From an uncultured Eubacteriales bacterium (lineage in GTDB: Bacteria; Bacillota; Clostridia; Oscillospirales; Oscillospiraceae), in assembly GCA_900549865.1 (NCBI GenBank), contig URPU01000031.1, positions 1 to 23,543 of the forward strand: a stretch of 23,543 nucleotides of DNA, read 5' to 3'. A model generated the notes under the pieces. That model was not told the DNA's origin and searched no databases. It was given only the letters and a program-made list of their open reading frames with translations. A program made the position numbers and the translations under genes. Below are positions 1 through 6,215 of this stretch, in pieces (within the stretch, counting starts at the first letter, position 1; each line of letters begins with the position of its first letter).

Positions 1-2
1 TG

Positions 3-212
3 GAGGATTTTATGGAATTCTTTGACGTCAAGCTGGAATCGGACAGTGTTTCCGTTGGCGGATGGGTCATGGAGCAGCTGAATAGAGTCCCCATCAAGGG
101 CGATTCCTTTACCGCTCAGAATTTGGAGATCACGGTCTCCGATCTGAGTGCGTACAGGGTATCCTTCATCACAGTCAGGCAATGCGACGTGTGTTTGACC
201 TGCGAACAATAA
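3..212 (+). CDS. C-terminal fragment of a CBS-pair / CorC_HlyC (hemolysin-family) membrane protein
   Basis: This is the 3' end of a gene that starts before the window. Read in frame from base 3, the product continues through Leu(or similar)-Glu-Asp-Phe-Met-Glu-Phe-Phe-Asp, then ESDSVSVGGWVMEQLNRVP and KGDSF. This matches the transporter-associated domain at the end of hemolysin/CorC/YrkA-type proteins (DUF21, two CBS domains, CorC_HlyC). In that family this domain follows the CBS pair and is thought to take part in ion or nucleotide-linked regulation of a cation transporter. The ATG at 12 has a GGAGG just upstream, but the family alignment runs straight through it, so I treat it as internal. 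Stop TAA at 210-212. The next gene, ktrB, starts about 30 bases on and may share the transcript. The specific transported ion cannot be told from this fragment. Confidence 0.8.
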   Translation, partial: EDFMEFFDVKLESDSVSVGGWVMEQLNRVPIKGDSFTAQNLEITVSDLSAYRVSFITVRQCDVCLTCEQ

Positions 213-241
213 AGCAATCGCGCGATTCATAAGGGGTGAGG

Positions 242-1585
242 ATGATGTCGGAAGAAATGGTTTGCAGAAAGCACCGCCTTTCGTCTTTTCAAATTATCAT
301 ATTGGGCTTTGCCGGGGTCATTCTGTTGGGTGCGTTGCTGCTGATGCTGCCGCTTTCCACAACAGCCGGGTGCGTAACGCCATTTCATGAAGCGCTTTTC
401 ACCGCGACCTCCGCTGTTTGTGTGACGGGTCTTGTGGTGCAGGATACCGGCAGCTATTGGTCGGTCTTTGGCCAGGCGGTGATCCTGACGCTGATTCAGA
501 TAGGCGGGCTCGGTGTTGTCACTGTGGCGGCATCGTTTGCGCTGCTGTCCGGGCGAAGGATCTCTCTGATGCAGCGCAGCACCATGCAGGACGCCATCTC
601 AGCGCCGAAGGTCGGAGGGATCGTCCGGCTGACACGGTTCATCCTACGAGGGACATTTCTGATCGAACTGATCGGTGCGCTCGCCATGCTGCCGGTGTTT
701 TGCCGCGACTACGGATGGCACGGGATCTGGATGGCGGTATTTCACTCCATCTCCGCCTTTTGCAACGCAGGGTTTGACATTCTGGGAACGAACAATAATT
801 TGTATCCGTCCCTTACCGGTTATGTCCAAAATCCGGTGATCAATATCACGGTCATGCTGCTGATCATAACCGGCGGCATCGGATTCTTAACGTGGGATGA
901 CATTTGCGAAAACAAGCTGCATTTCCACCGTTATCGAATGCAAAGTAAGGTCATTCTCGTTACGACACTCACGCTGATCGTCCTTCCGGCGCTGTTTTTC
1001 TTCTTTGTGGACTTTGATGCCCTTCCCCTCGGAGCGCGGGTTCAGGCAGCCCTGTTCCAATCGGTCACGCCGAGAACGGCGGGCTTCAACACAGTCGATC
1101 TACCCGCCATGTCCGGCGCATCGCTGGGCGTGATGATCCTTCTGATGCTCATTGGCGGCTCTCCGGGGTCTACGGCAGGCGGCATGAAAACCACCACGCT
1201 GGCAGTTCTGCTTTCCAATGCTGCCGCGACCTTCCGCCAGCGGGACAGCGCCCAGTTCTTTGGGCGCAGAGTCGATTGCAGCGCTGTCAAAACCGCCGCG
1301 ACCATCCTGACGATGTACCTTGCGCTGTTCTTTGGCGGAGGCGTTTTTATCAGCGTATACGAGGATCTCCCGCTGTCCTCCTGCCTGTATGAAGCAGCGT
1401 CGGCGGTAGGCACGGTTGGACTGACATTGGGTATTACGCCGCAGCTGCATATTCCCTCGCAAATGGTATTGATCGCGCTGATGTATCTGGGCAGAGTCGG
1501 CGGGCTTACACTCATTTATGCGGCGGTGTCCAGCAAGAAAACCGGCAGCGCAAAGCTGCCGCAGGAAAGCATCACGATTGGATAA
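242..1585 (+). CDS. ktrB: KtrB/TrkH-type potassium uptake channel subunit
   Basis: Integral-membrane K+ (or Na+-coupled K+) uptake subunit of the Trk/Ktr/HKT superfamily, 447 residues, normal length for KtrB. Four pore-loop repeats are visible: TSAVCVTGL near residues 56-64, CNAGF near 174-178, TAGF near 279-282 and VGTVGL near 389-394, each giving the selectivity-filter glycine. The segment IGGSPGSTAGGMKTTT after the third filter is the conserved intramembrane-gate region. Start choice: a GTG lies at 236 inside the AAGGGG Shine-Dalgarno stretch (231-236). ATG 242 or ATG 245 are better spaced, and I use 242. ktrA follows 19 bases downstream, the usual pairing of channel and regulatory RCK ring. 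The coding sequence is less GC-rich than genes after 3.6 kb. Function is secure at family level; ion coupling is not visible. Confidence 0.92.
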   Translation: MMSEEMVCRKHRLSSFQIIILGFAGVILLGALLLMLPLSTTAGCVTPFHEALFTATSAVCVTGLVVQDTGSYWSVFGQAVILTLIQIGGLGVVTVAASFALLSGRRISLMQRSTMQDAISAPKVGGIVRLTRFILRGTFLIELIGALAMLPVFCRDYGWHGIWMAVFHSISAFCNAGFDILGTNNNLYPSLTGYVQNPVINITVMLLIITGGIGFLTWDDICENKLHFHRYRMQSKVILVTTLTLIVLPALFFFFVDFDALPLGARVQAALFQSVTPRTAGFNTVDLPAMSGASLGVMILLMLIGGSPGSTAGGMKTTTLAVLLSNAAATFRQRDSAQFFGRRVDCSAVKTAATILTMYLALFFGGGVFISVYEDLPLSSCLYEAASAVGTVGLTLGITPQLHIPSQMVLIALMYLGRVGGLTLIYAAVSSKKTGSAKLPQESITIG

Positions 1586-1604
1586 GCAAAGGAGCATCTA
1601 TCCC

Positions 1605-2252
1605 ATGAAAAATGTTTTATTGATCGGAGTAGGCCGCTTCGGGCGGCATATCGCCATGCAGCTCTCTCAACTGGGGCATCAGGTCATGGCAGTCGATACC
1701 AATGAGGAACGGATCAACGATGTGCTTCCGTTTGTCACCAACGCACAGATCGGCGACAGCACCAATGCGGAGTTTCTGCGTTCGCTCGGTATCGGAAATT
1801 TTGATGTTTGTTTTGTGACCGTCAGCGGCAGCTTCCAGAACTCGCTGGAGACCACCTCGCTGCTGAAAGAGCTGGGTGCCAAATGCGTGGTATCCCGCGC
1901 CGAACGCGATGTGCAGGCGAAGTTTCTGCTCCGCAACGGCGCAGATAACGTGGTCTACCCTGAAAAGCAGATGGCAAAATGGGCGGCGATCCGATTCACT
2001 GCCGACCATATTTTCGACTACATAGAGATCGACGAGCAGCACGCCATCTTTGAAGTGCAGGTGCCGGAGGCGTGGATCGGGAAAAGCGTTGGTGAGCTGA
2101 ACGTCCGCAGAAAGTTTGGCATCAACATTCTTGGCATCAAACGCGCAGGAAAAACGGATGTATCGATAACGCCCGAAACTGTGCTGTCCGGTGACGTCAC
2201 AATCCTGGCGCTGGGAGAGTATAGGGCACTGCAAAAATGCTTCCGTATCTAA
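1605..2252 (+). CDS. ktrA: KtrA/TrkA-type potassium uptake regulatory subunit (RCK protein)
   Basis: Cytoplasmic nucleotide-binding gating subunit of the Ktr system, 215 residues, typical KtrA size. The N-terminal RCK/TrkA_N Rossmann fold shows GVGRFG at residues 8-13 and an acidic residue D31 at the end of strand 2 (VDTNEER). This is the usual pattern for NAD(H)/ATP/ADP binding. The C-terminal TrkA_C domain begins around IGKSVGELNVRRKFG and continues to the end. Start ATG 1605 is set by AAAGGAG at 1588-1593 and by the Rossmann strand beginning at residue 3. A longer in-frame start at 1518 would overlap ktrB by 68 bases and adds no domain. Known family role: an octameric ring binds the KtrB dimer and opens it on ATP binding. 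Confidence 0.93.
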   Translation: MKNVLLIGVGRFGRHIAMQLSQLGHQVMAVDTNEERINDVLPFVTNAQIGDSTNAEFLRSLGIGNFDVCFVTVSGSFQNSLETTSLLKELGAKCVVSRAERDVQAKFLLRNGADNVVYPEKQMAKWAAIRFTADHIFDYIEIDEQHAIFEVQVPEAWIGKSVGELNVRRKFGINILGIKRAGKTDVSITPETVLSGDVTILALGEYRALQKCFRI

Positions 2253-2285
2253 ATGTAAGCTGCGCAATAGCGGTATGGAGGAAAT

Positions 2286-3473
2286 ATGGCAAAAAAAACA
2301 CAGAGTACTGAAACTGATCGGCGCGATATTGCTGCACCGCCGGAGAACAGGCCGCTCGACAAAAGCATTGTTCGATACATCATTCGCGCATTGCTGCTGA
2401 TTATTCTTTTTGCTTGGGCTTTAATTAACCTTGATGCCGTAATGAAATTTCTCGGAAAAGTGATCTCGCTGTTCTCGCCGTTTCTAATTGGTGGAGGTAT
2501 CGCTTTTCTAATCAATGTCGTCCTTAATCCACTTGAACGTTGCTGGAACAAGGTATGCAAAAAAGCCCCTGCAAAGCTGGCCAGACCCGTTTGCCTCACT
2601 TTAAGTGCTGTTCTTGTGTTTGGGATTTTGTTTGCCGTAGTGTTTATGATGATTCCGAGTCTGCGGGAATCCGGCGACGAGTTTATTCAGAACATTCCGA
2701 TGTATGTTGATGAAATTGGGTGCTGGTGGGCAGATACGGTTCACTTTACGGCAAAGTACAACATCATTCTGCCGGAATATGCAATCGACTCCGATCTGCT
2801 GATTGAGAAAATTACGACCTTTATCAACGACGAAGGCAGCGGAATCATTACAGTAACATGGGGTGCGGCTACATCCATCCTTTCCGGCTTGGTTGACGTG
2901 CTTTTGGCGTTCGTTTTTGCTTTGTATCTGCTGGCAAAAAAAGAAGTGGTTGCAGCCCACTTGAAAAAGCTGATCACAACAGTGCTTTCGCAAAAGAAGG
3001 CAAAACGGCTTCTGAGCATCGCTTCGCTGACGAATCAAACCTTTACCAACTTTGTCAGCGGACAACTTACCGAGGCTGTCATTATTGGAGTCCTTTGCTT
3101 CTTTGGAATGCTGATTCTGAGGATTCCCTATGCTGGTGCCGTTTCCGCATTTGTTGCTGTTACCGCGTTAGTGCCGATCTTTGGCGCATGGCTTGGCGGC
3201 GGCCTCGGCGCATTTCTGATCCTGTTGGCGGAACCCATCAAAGCAGTGTGGTTCATTGTTTATCTGCTGATTCTACAACAGGTAGAGGGCAATTTGATTT
3301 ATCCAAAAGTTGTTGGGAAATCAGTCGGCCTACCCGGACTGCTTGTGCTGATGGCTGTCACGATCGGCGGCGGAGCGTTTGGCATCTTGGGAATGCTTTT
3401 CAGCGTCCCGGTCTGTGCAGTGCTGTATAGTCTTTATCTGGAGTTCATGAAAAAATCGAATGCCCGGAGCTGA
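2286..3473 (+). CDS. AI-2E family transporter (TqsA/PerM-like permease)
   Basis: Polytopic membrane protein of 395 residues in the AI-2E transporter family (PF01594), whose members include TqsA, PerM and proposed Na+/H+ antiporters. A short charged N-terminus (residues 1-35) leads into two helices near 36-85, a central soluble-looking stretch, then a hydrophobic C-terminal half. The family-typical region ending in LQQVEGNLIYPKVVGKSVGL is near residues 332-351. GGGAFGILGMLFSVPV close to the C-terminus is another family hallmark. Ribosome binding site GGAGGA at 2277-2282 is close to ATG 2286. It lies 33 bases after ktrA, so it may share that transcript. Substrate cannot be assigned: autoinducer-2 export is only one of several proposed activities. 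A strong hairpin terminator follows directly. Confidence 0.85.
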   Translation: MAKKTQSTETDRRDIAAPPENRPLDKSIVRYIIRALLLIILFAWALINLDAVMKFLGKVISLFSPFLIGGGIAFLINVVLNPLERCWNKVCKKAPAKLARPVCLTLSAVLVFGILFAVVFMMIPSLRESGDEFIQNIPMYVDEIGCWWADTVHFTAKYNIILPEYAIDSDLLIEKITTFINDEGSGIITVTWGAATSILSGLVDVLLAFVFALYLLAKKEVVAAHLKKLITTVLSQKKAKRLLSIASLTNQTFTNFVSGQLTEAVIIGVLCFFGMLILRIPYAGAVSAFVAVTALVPIFGAWLGGGLGAFLILLAEPIKAVWFIVYLLILQQVEGNLIYPKVVGKSVGLPGLLVLMAVTIGGGAFGILGMLFSVPVCAVLYSLYLEFMKKSNARS

Positions 3474-3480
3474 GAGGCAG

Positions 3481-3529
3481 AAATAAGAGAGAACTGAGCA
3501 GGACAAAGCTGCGCCGTTCTCTCTTATTT
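3481..3529. terminator. Bidirectional-looking intrinsic terminator after the AI-2E permease gene
   Basis: A perfect 14-bp inverted repeat (3481-3494 with 3516-3529) has arms AAATAAGAGAGAAC and GTTCTCTCTTATTT. The 21-base loop contains a second short stem, GCAG (3498-3501) with CTGC (3509-3512). A-rich left and T-rich right ends would allow termination in either direction, though only + strand genes flank it. It begins 8 bases after the stop codon and marks the end of the lower-GC block. Confidence 0.75.
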
Positions 3530-3546
3530 CACGATGGTTTCTTATT

Positions 3547-3572
3547 GCCGCATCGTCTGCGGCGCTCTTTTT
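3547..3572 (+). terminator. Short hairpin with T-tract, possible second terminator
   Basis: GCCGCA (3547-3552) and TGCGGC (3558-3563) form a 6-bp GC-rich stem with a TCGTC loop, followed by GCTCTTTTT. This could back up the terminator just upstream. The T-tract also forms the left arm of another inverted repeat (TTTTTGCA, 3568-3575, with TGCAAAAA, 3581-3588) directly before the sigma-gene promoter. Its role is therefore ambiguous. Confidence 0.45.
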
Positions 3573-3592
3573 GCACATTCTGCAAAAAACTT

Positions 3593-3621
3593 TTGTCCTT
3601 TTTGCGTGAAAAGCCTACTAT
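3593..3621 (+). promoter_or_regulatory. Putative promoter of the ECF-type sigma factor gene
   Basis: TTGTCC at 3593-3598 and TACTAT at 3616-3621 are separated by 17 bases, a good fit to the primary-sigma -35/-10 layout. An inverted repeat with 8-bp arms (TTTTTGCA/TGCAAAAA, loop CATTC) ends 4 bases upstream of the -35 and could be an operator. I do not see an obvious ECF-type AAC...CGT promoter, so autoregulation cannot be read from the sequence. Confidence 0.5.
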
Positions 3622-3675
3622 AAGGATGAAGGGCCTTTCAAATGCAAAAACACAACTGTAAGGAGATACCGGATT

Positions 3676-4236
3676 ATGGAGGACAGCGATATCATTGCGC
3701 TGTATTTCGCCTGTGCGGAGAGCGCCGTCAGCGAAACGGTGAAGAAATACGGCGCGTATCTGAACGCCGTGGCCTATAATATCCTCCGTTCGCGCGAGGA
3801 CGCCGAGGAATGCGTCGCGGATACATACATCGCCGCGTGGAACACCATCCCGCCGGAGAGGCCGCGTTCACTGCGCCGCTATCTTGCGCGCATTGCGCGA
3901 TCGCGCGCGTGCGACAGGCTGGATTATATAACGGCAAAGTGCCGCGCGCCGGATGCCGCCGTGCGGCTGGAGGAATTGGCCGAGTGCGTGCCCGACAGCC
4001 GCGGCAGCGCCGAGGACGCGTGGGAAACACGGCGCACCGCCGCCGCGATAGACGCATTCCTTGCCGCGCTCGACAGGCGCGACTGTGCCGTGTTCGTTTC
4101 GCGCTACTACTACGGCCGAAGTGCGCGGGAGACGGCCTCGCGCCTCGGCCTTACTGAGCGGCAGGTGAAATACTGCCTCGCGCGCACGCGGGCGTCGCTT
4201 AAAACTTATCTTGAAACGGAGGGCGTTGAGCTGTGA
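3676..4236 (+). CDS. ECF-type RNA polymerase sigma factor
   Basis: Small sigma-70 family protein of 186 residues with only regions 2 and 4, as in extracytoplasmic-function sigma factors. Region 2 spans about residues 16-90 and includes the region 2.2 helix DAEECVADTYIAAWNTIP (42-59). Region 4, about 123-180, ends in a helix-turn-helix, RETASRLGLTERQVKYCLAR (151-170). Start ATG 3676 has AAGGAG at 3660-3665. The stop TGA overlaps the GTG start of the next gene (GTGA), implying translational coupling with the membrane protein, as in sigma/anti-sigma pairs. Composition changes here to strongly GC-rich with many CGC and GCC codons. The signal sensed and the regulon are unknown. Confidence 0.87.
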   Translation: MEDSDIIALYFACAESAVSETVKKYGAYLNAVAYNILRSREDAEECVADTYIAAWNTIPPERPRSLRRYLARIARSRACDRLDYITAKCRAPDAAVRLEELAECVPDSRGSAEDAWETRRTAAAIDAFLAALDRRDCAVFVSRYYYGRSARETASRLGLTERQVKYCLARTRASLKTYLETEGVEL

Positions 4237-5015
4237 ATAAGGCGGAAAAACTGGACGCGGCCATCGGCTGCATTGATGAACGCTATCTCGCGCTTGCGGA
4301 TATTACCGGCAGGGAGATAACGAGAATGAAAAATGATACTGCTGTATTCAGCAGGCGAAAGGCTGTGCGCATCGCACTTCTGGCGGCCGTCGCCGCCGTG
4401 CTGCTCACGGTGGGGGCCTATGCCGCGGGAAGCGGCGGCGCCGGCAAGTGGACGGGGTATGACGCGAAGAATTACGGCCGCCTCCCCACGGCGGCACAGT
4501 GCGTCAGGGATGCGGGTTATATACCCGTGCTGACGGAGAGCTTCGCAAACGGCTACGGCTACAGCGGCGGCAGTATGCGCGTGCATCAGGCCTATGACGC
4601 CGAATATACGCTTACGGAGAAAACGCGCGGCTTTGACTTCACCTATGAAAAGGACGGCGACAAGGTGTTCTTCGCCCAATCCGTCAGCTTCAGCGACGGC
4701 GTCGTCATGAACGGCAGCATTGCCGCAACGGTGAGCGGCTTGGATATTTACTATCACAGCGCCGTTTACAAGACCGTGCCGGAGAGCTACGTCCTCACGG
4801 CGCAGGATATCGCCGACCGCGACAGCGGCAGGGTCGTCTTTTCCTATGACAGCGATAAGGGCGCGGACATGAGCGAGACCGTCGTCAACGCCGCGCAGTG
4901 GCGCAAGGGCGACAGATTCTTCCTCCTCCTGCAGCTCGACGGCGCGCTCACTAAGGACGAGCTTGTCGGCATGGCCTGCGAGGCTGCGCGCCTCCTCGCC
5001 GAAAGGGCGGCGTAA
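4233..5015 (+). CDS. Single-pass membrane protein, candidate anti-sigma factor
   Basis: Protein of 260 residues that I cannot place in a named family. About 42 charged N-terminal residues would face the cytoplasm. One hydrophobic segment near 46-64 (LAAVAAVLLTVGAYA) follows a basic RRKAVR stretch. The remaining ~195 residues would be outside the cell and are rich in Tyr, Gly and Asp. The GTG start at 4233 overlaps the sigma gene stop by 4 bases, with GGAGG at 4218-4222. Gene order, coupling and topology suggest it restrains the upstream sigma factor (inference). The N-terminal part lacks the H-x3-C-x2-C zinc motif of ZAS-type anti-sigma factors, so the mechanism would differ. It could instead be a sensor or lipid-anchored effector. 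Followed by a strong terminator. Confidence 0.6.
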   Translation: MNKAEKLDAAIGCIDERYLALADITGREITRMKNDTAVFSRRKAVRIALLAAVAAVLLTVGAYAAGSGGAGKWTGYDAKNYGRLPTAAQCVRDAGYIPVLTESFANGYGYSGGSMRVHQAYDAEYTLTEKTRGFDFTYEKDGDKVFFAQSVSFSDGVVMNGSIAATVSGLDIYYHSAVYKTVPESYVLTAQDIADRDSGRVVFSYDSDKGADMSETVVNAAQWRKGDRFFLLLQLDGALTKDELVGMACEAARLLAERAA

Positions 5016-5039
5016 CAAAACCGGATATCGCGCACATAT

Positions 5040-5070
5040 CCGCCCCGGCACGCCCGCCGGGGCGGATTTT
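5040..5070 (+). terminator. Intrinsic terminator after the sigma/membrane-protein pair
   Basis: Perfect 10-bp GC-only stem: CCGCCCCGGC at 5040-5049 with GCCGGGGCGG at 5056-5065, loop ACGCCC, followed by ATTTT. It sits 24 bases after the stop codon. Confidence 0.75.
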
Positions 5071-5075
5071 CCGTG

Positions 5076-5104
5076 TTTACACCGTGGCGCGGATGTGGTA
5101 AAAT
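5076..5104 (+). promoter_or_regulatory. Promoter of the prfA operon
   Basis: TTTACA (5076-5081), a 17-base spacer and TAAAAT (5099-5104), with a TGG extended -10 just before. Transcription would start near 5110-5112, giving a leader of about 33 bases. The -10 lies inside the left arm of an 11-bp inverted repeat (5097-5107 with 5122-5132), recorded separately. Confidence 0.65.
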
Positions 5105-5132
5105 ATTCTGAAATGATTTAAAATATTTTACC
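5097..5132. promoter_or_regulatory. Inverted repeat overlapping the prfA -10 and start site (operator candidate)
   Basis: GGTAAAATATT (5097-5107) and AATATTTTACC (5122-5132) are perfect 11-bp inverted arms around a 14-base centre. The left arm contains the -10 box; the right arm ends just before the GGAG ribosome binding site. The left arm would not be in the mRNA from this promoter, so it would act as a DNA site rather than an RNA hairpin. AT-rich sequence makes chance symmetry possible. Confidence 0.4.
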
Positions 5133-5143
5133 CGGAGAATACC

Positions 5144-6214
5144 ATGTTTGAAAAGCTCAAGGCTTTAAAAAATCAATATGAGCAGCTGCAGCAGCGTATG
5201 CAGATGCCTGAGACCTATGCCGACCCCGCGCTTTTTGCAAAGTATGACCGCGAATCGCGCGAGATCGCGCCCGTGGTGGAGGCGTACTGCGCCTATGAAA
5301 AGGCGCAGGCCGGCATGCTCTCCGCGCAGGAGCTGATGGACGAGCCGGAATTCAAGGAGCTTGCGCAGGAGGAATACTCCGCCGCCCGTGCCGAGCGCGA
5401 CAGGCTGGAGCGCGAGATAAAGCTCCTCCTGCTGCCAAAGGACCCGAACGACGCGAAGAACGTCATCATGGAGATACGCGGCGGCGTCGGCGGGGAAGAG
5501 GGGATGCTCTTCGCGGCGGACCTTTTCCGTATGTACTCCATGTATGCCGAGCGCCGCGGCTGGAAGGTCGAGGTCGCCAACGTCAACGAGACGGAGCTTG
5601 GCGGCATAAAGGAGATAAGCTTCGTCATCACAGGCTTCGGCGCATACTCCCGCCTCAAGTTCGAGGCCGGCGGGCACAGGGTCCAGCGCGTTCCCGTGAC
5701 GGAGTCGGGCGGCAGGATACACACCTCCGCCGCGACGGTCGCCGTCCTGCCTGAGATCGACGAGGTCGATTTCAAGCTCGACATGAAGGACCTCAAGATC
5801 GACACCTACCGCTCCTCCGGCGCGGGCGGACAGCACGTCAACAAGACCGAAAGCGCCATCCGCATCACCCACCTGCCAACGGGCACAGTGGTCGAGTGTC
5901 AGGATGAACGCAGCCAGTATAAAAACAAGGATCGCGCCATGCAGATACTCCGCTCCAAGCTCTATGAGGCCGAGCTTGCCCGTCAGAACGCCGCCGTCGC
6001 GGCGGAGCGGCGCAGCCAGATCGGCTCCGGAGATAGGAGCGAGCGGGTGCGCACATATAACTTCCCGCAGAACCGCGTCACGGATCACCGCCTCACGGGC
6101 GACGTCAAGAATTTCAACATCGCCTCCATAATAAACGGCGACCTTGACCCGCTCATAGACGCGCTCATAACGGCGGAACAGGCGGAAAAGCTTCGCATAC
6201 AGTCGGAGGTGTGA
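5144..6214 (+). CDS. prfA: Peptide chain release factor 1 (RF1)
   Basis: Cytoplasmic class I release factor that reads UAA and UAG and triggers peptidyl-tRNA hydrolysis; 356 residues, the usual RF1 length. The catalytic GGQ is at 228-230 in SSGAGGQHVNKTESAIR. The codon-reading P-x-T tripeptide is PVT at 184-186 in HRVQRVPVTESGGRIHTS. This identifies RF1, since RF2 has SPF. An N-terminal coiled-coil region covers about 1-95. Start ATG 5144 follows GGAG at 5134-5137. The stop codon is separated by one base from the next start, so the operon is tight. In many Firmicutes prfA is followed by prmC, which methylates the GGQ glutamine; here prmC is not present and the TsaC-CoaE fusion follows directly. 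Confidence 0.97.
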   Translation: MFEKLKALKNQYEQLQQRMQMPETYADPALFAKYDRESREIAPVVEAYCAYEKAQAGMLSAQELMDEPEFKELAQEEYSAARAERDRLEREIKLLLLPKDPNDAKNVIMEIRGGVGGEEGMLFAADLFRMYSMYAERRGWKVEVANVNETELGGIKEISFVITGFGAYSRLKFEAGGHRVQRVPVTESGGRIHTSAATVAVLPEIDEVDFKLDMKDLKIDTYRSSGAGGQHVNKTESAIRITHLPTGTVVECQDERSQYKNKDRAMQILRSKLYEAELARQNAAVAAERRSQIGSGDRSERVRTYNFPQNRVTDHRLTGDVKNFNIASIINGDLDPLIDALITAEQAEKLRIQSEV

Positions 6215-6215
6215 T

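Noticed and set aside
12..212. Complete 66-codon gene starting at ATG 12 with GGAGG upstream
   Set aside because: The reading frame continues upstream with the conserved Leu-Glu-Asp-Phe of the CorC_HlyC domain, so it is the tail of a longer gene.
1518..1604. Upstream start for ktrA within ktrB
   Set aside because: Adds 29 residues before the Rossmann strand that normally begins the protein; ATG 1605 is preceded by AAAGGAG.
4206..5051. 281-codon open frame on the minus strand opposite the candidate anti-sigma gene
   Set aside because: The + strand frame has a ribosome binding site, start overlap with the sigma gene, a membrane segment and a terminator; the antisense one has none.
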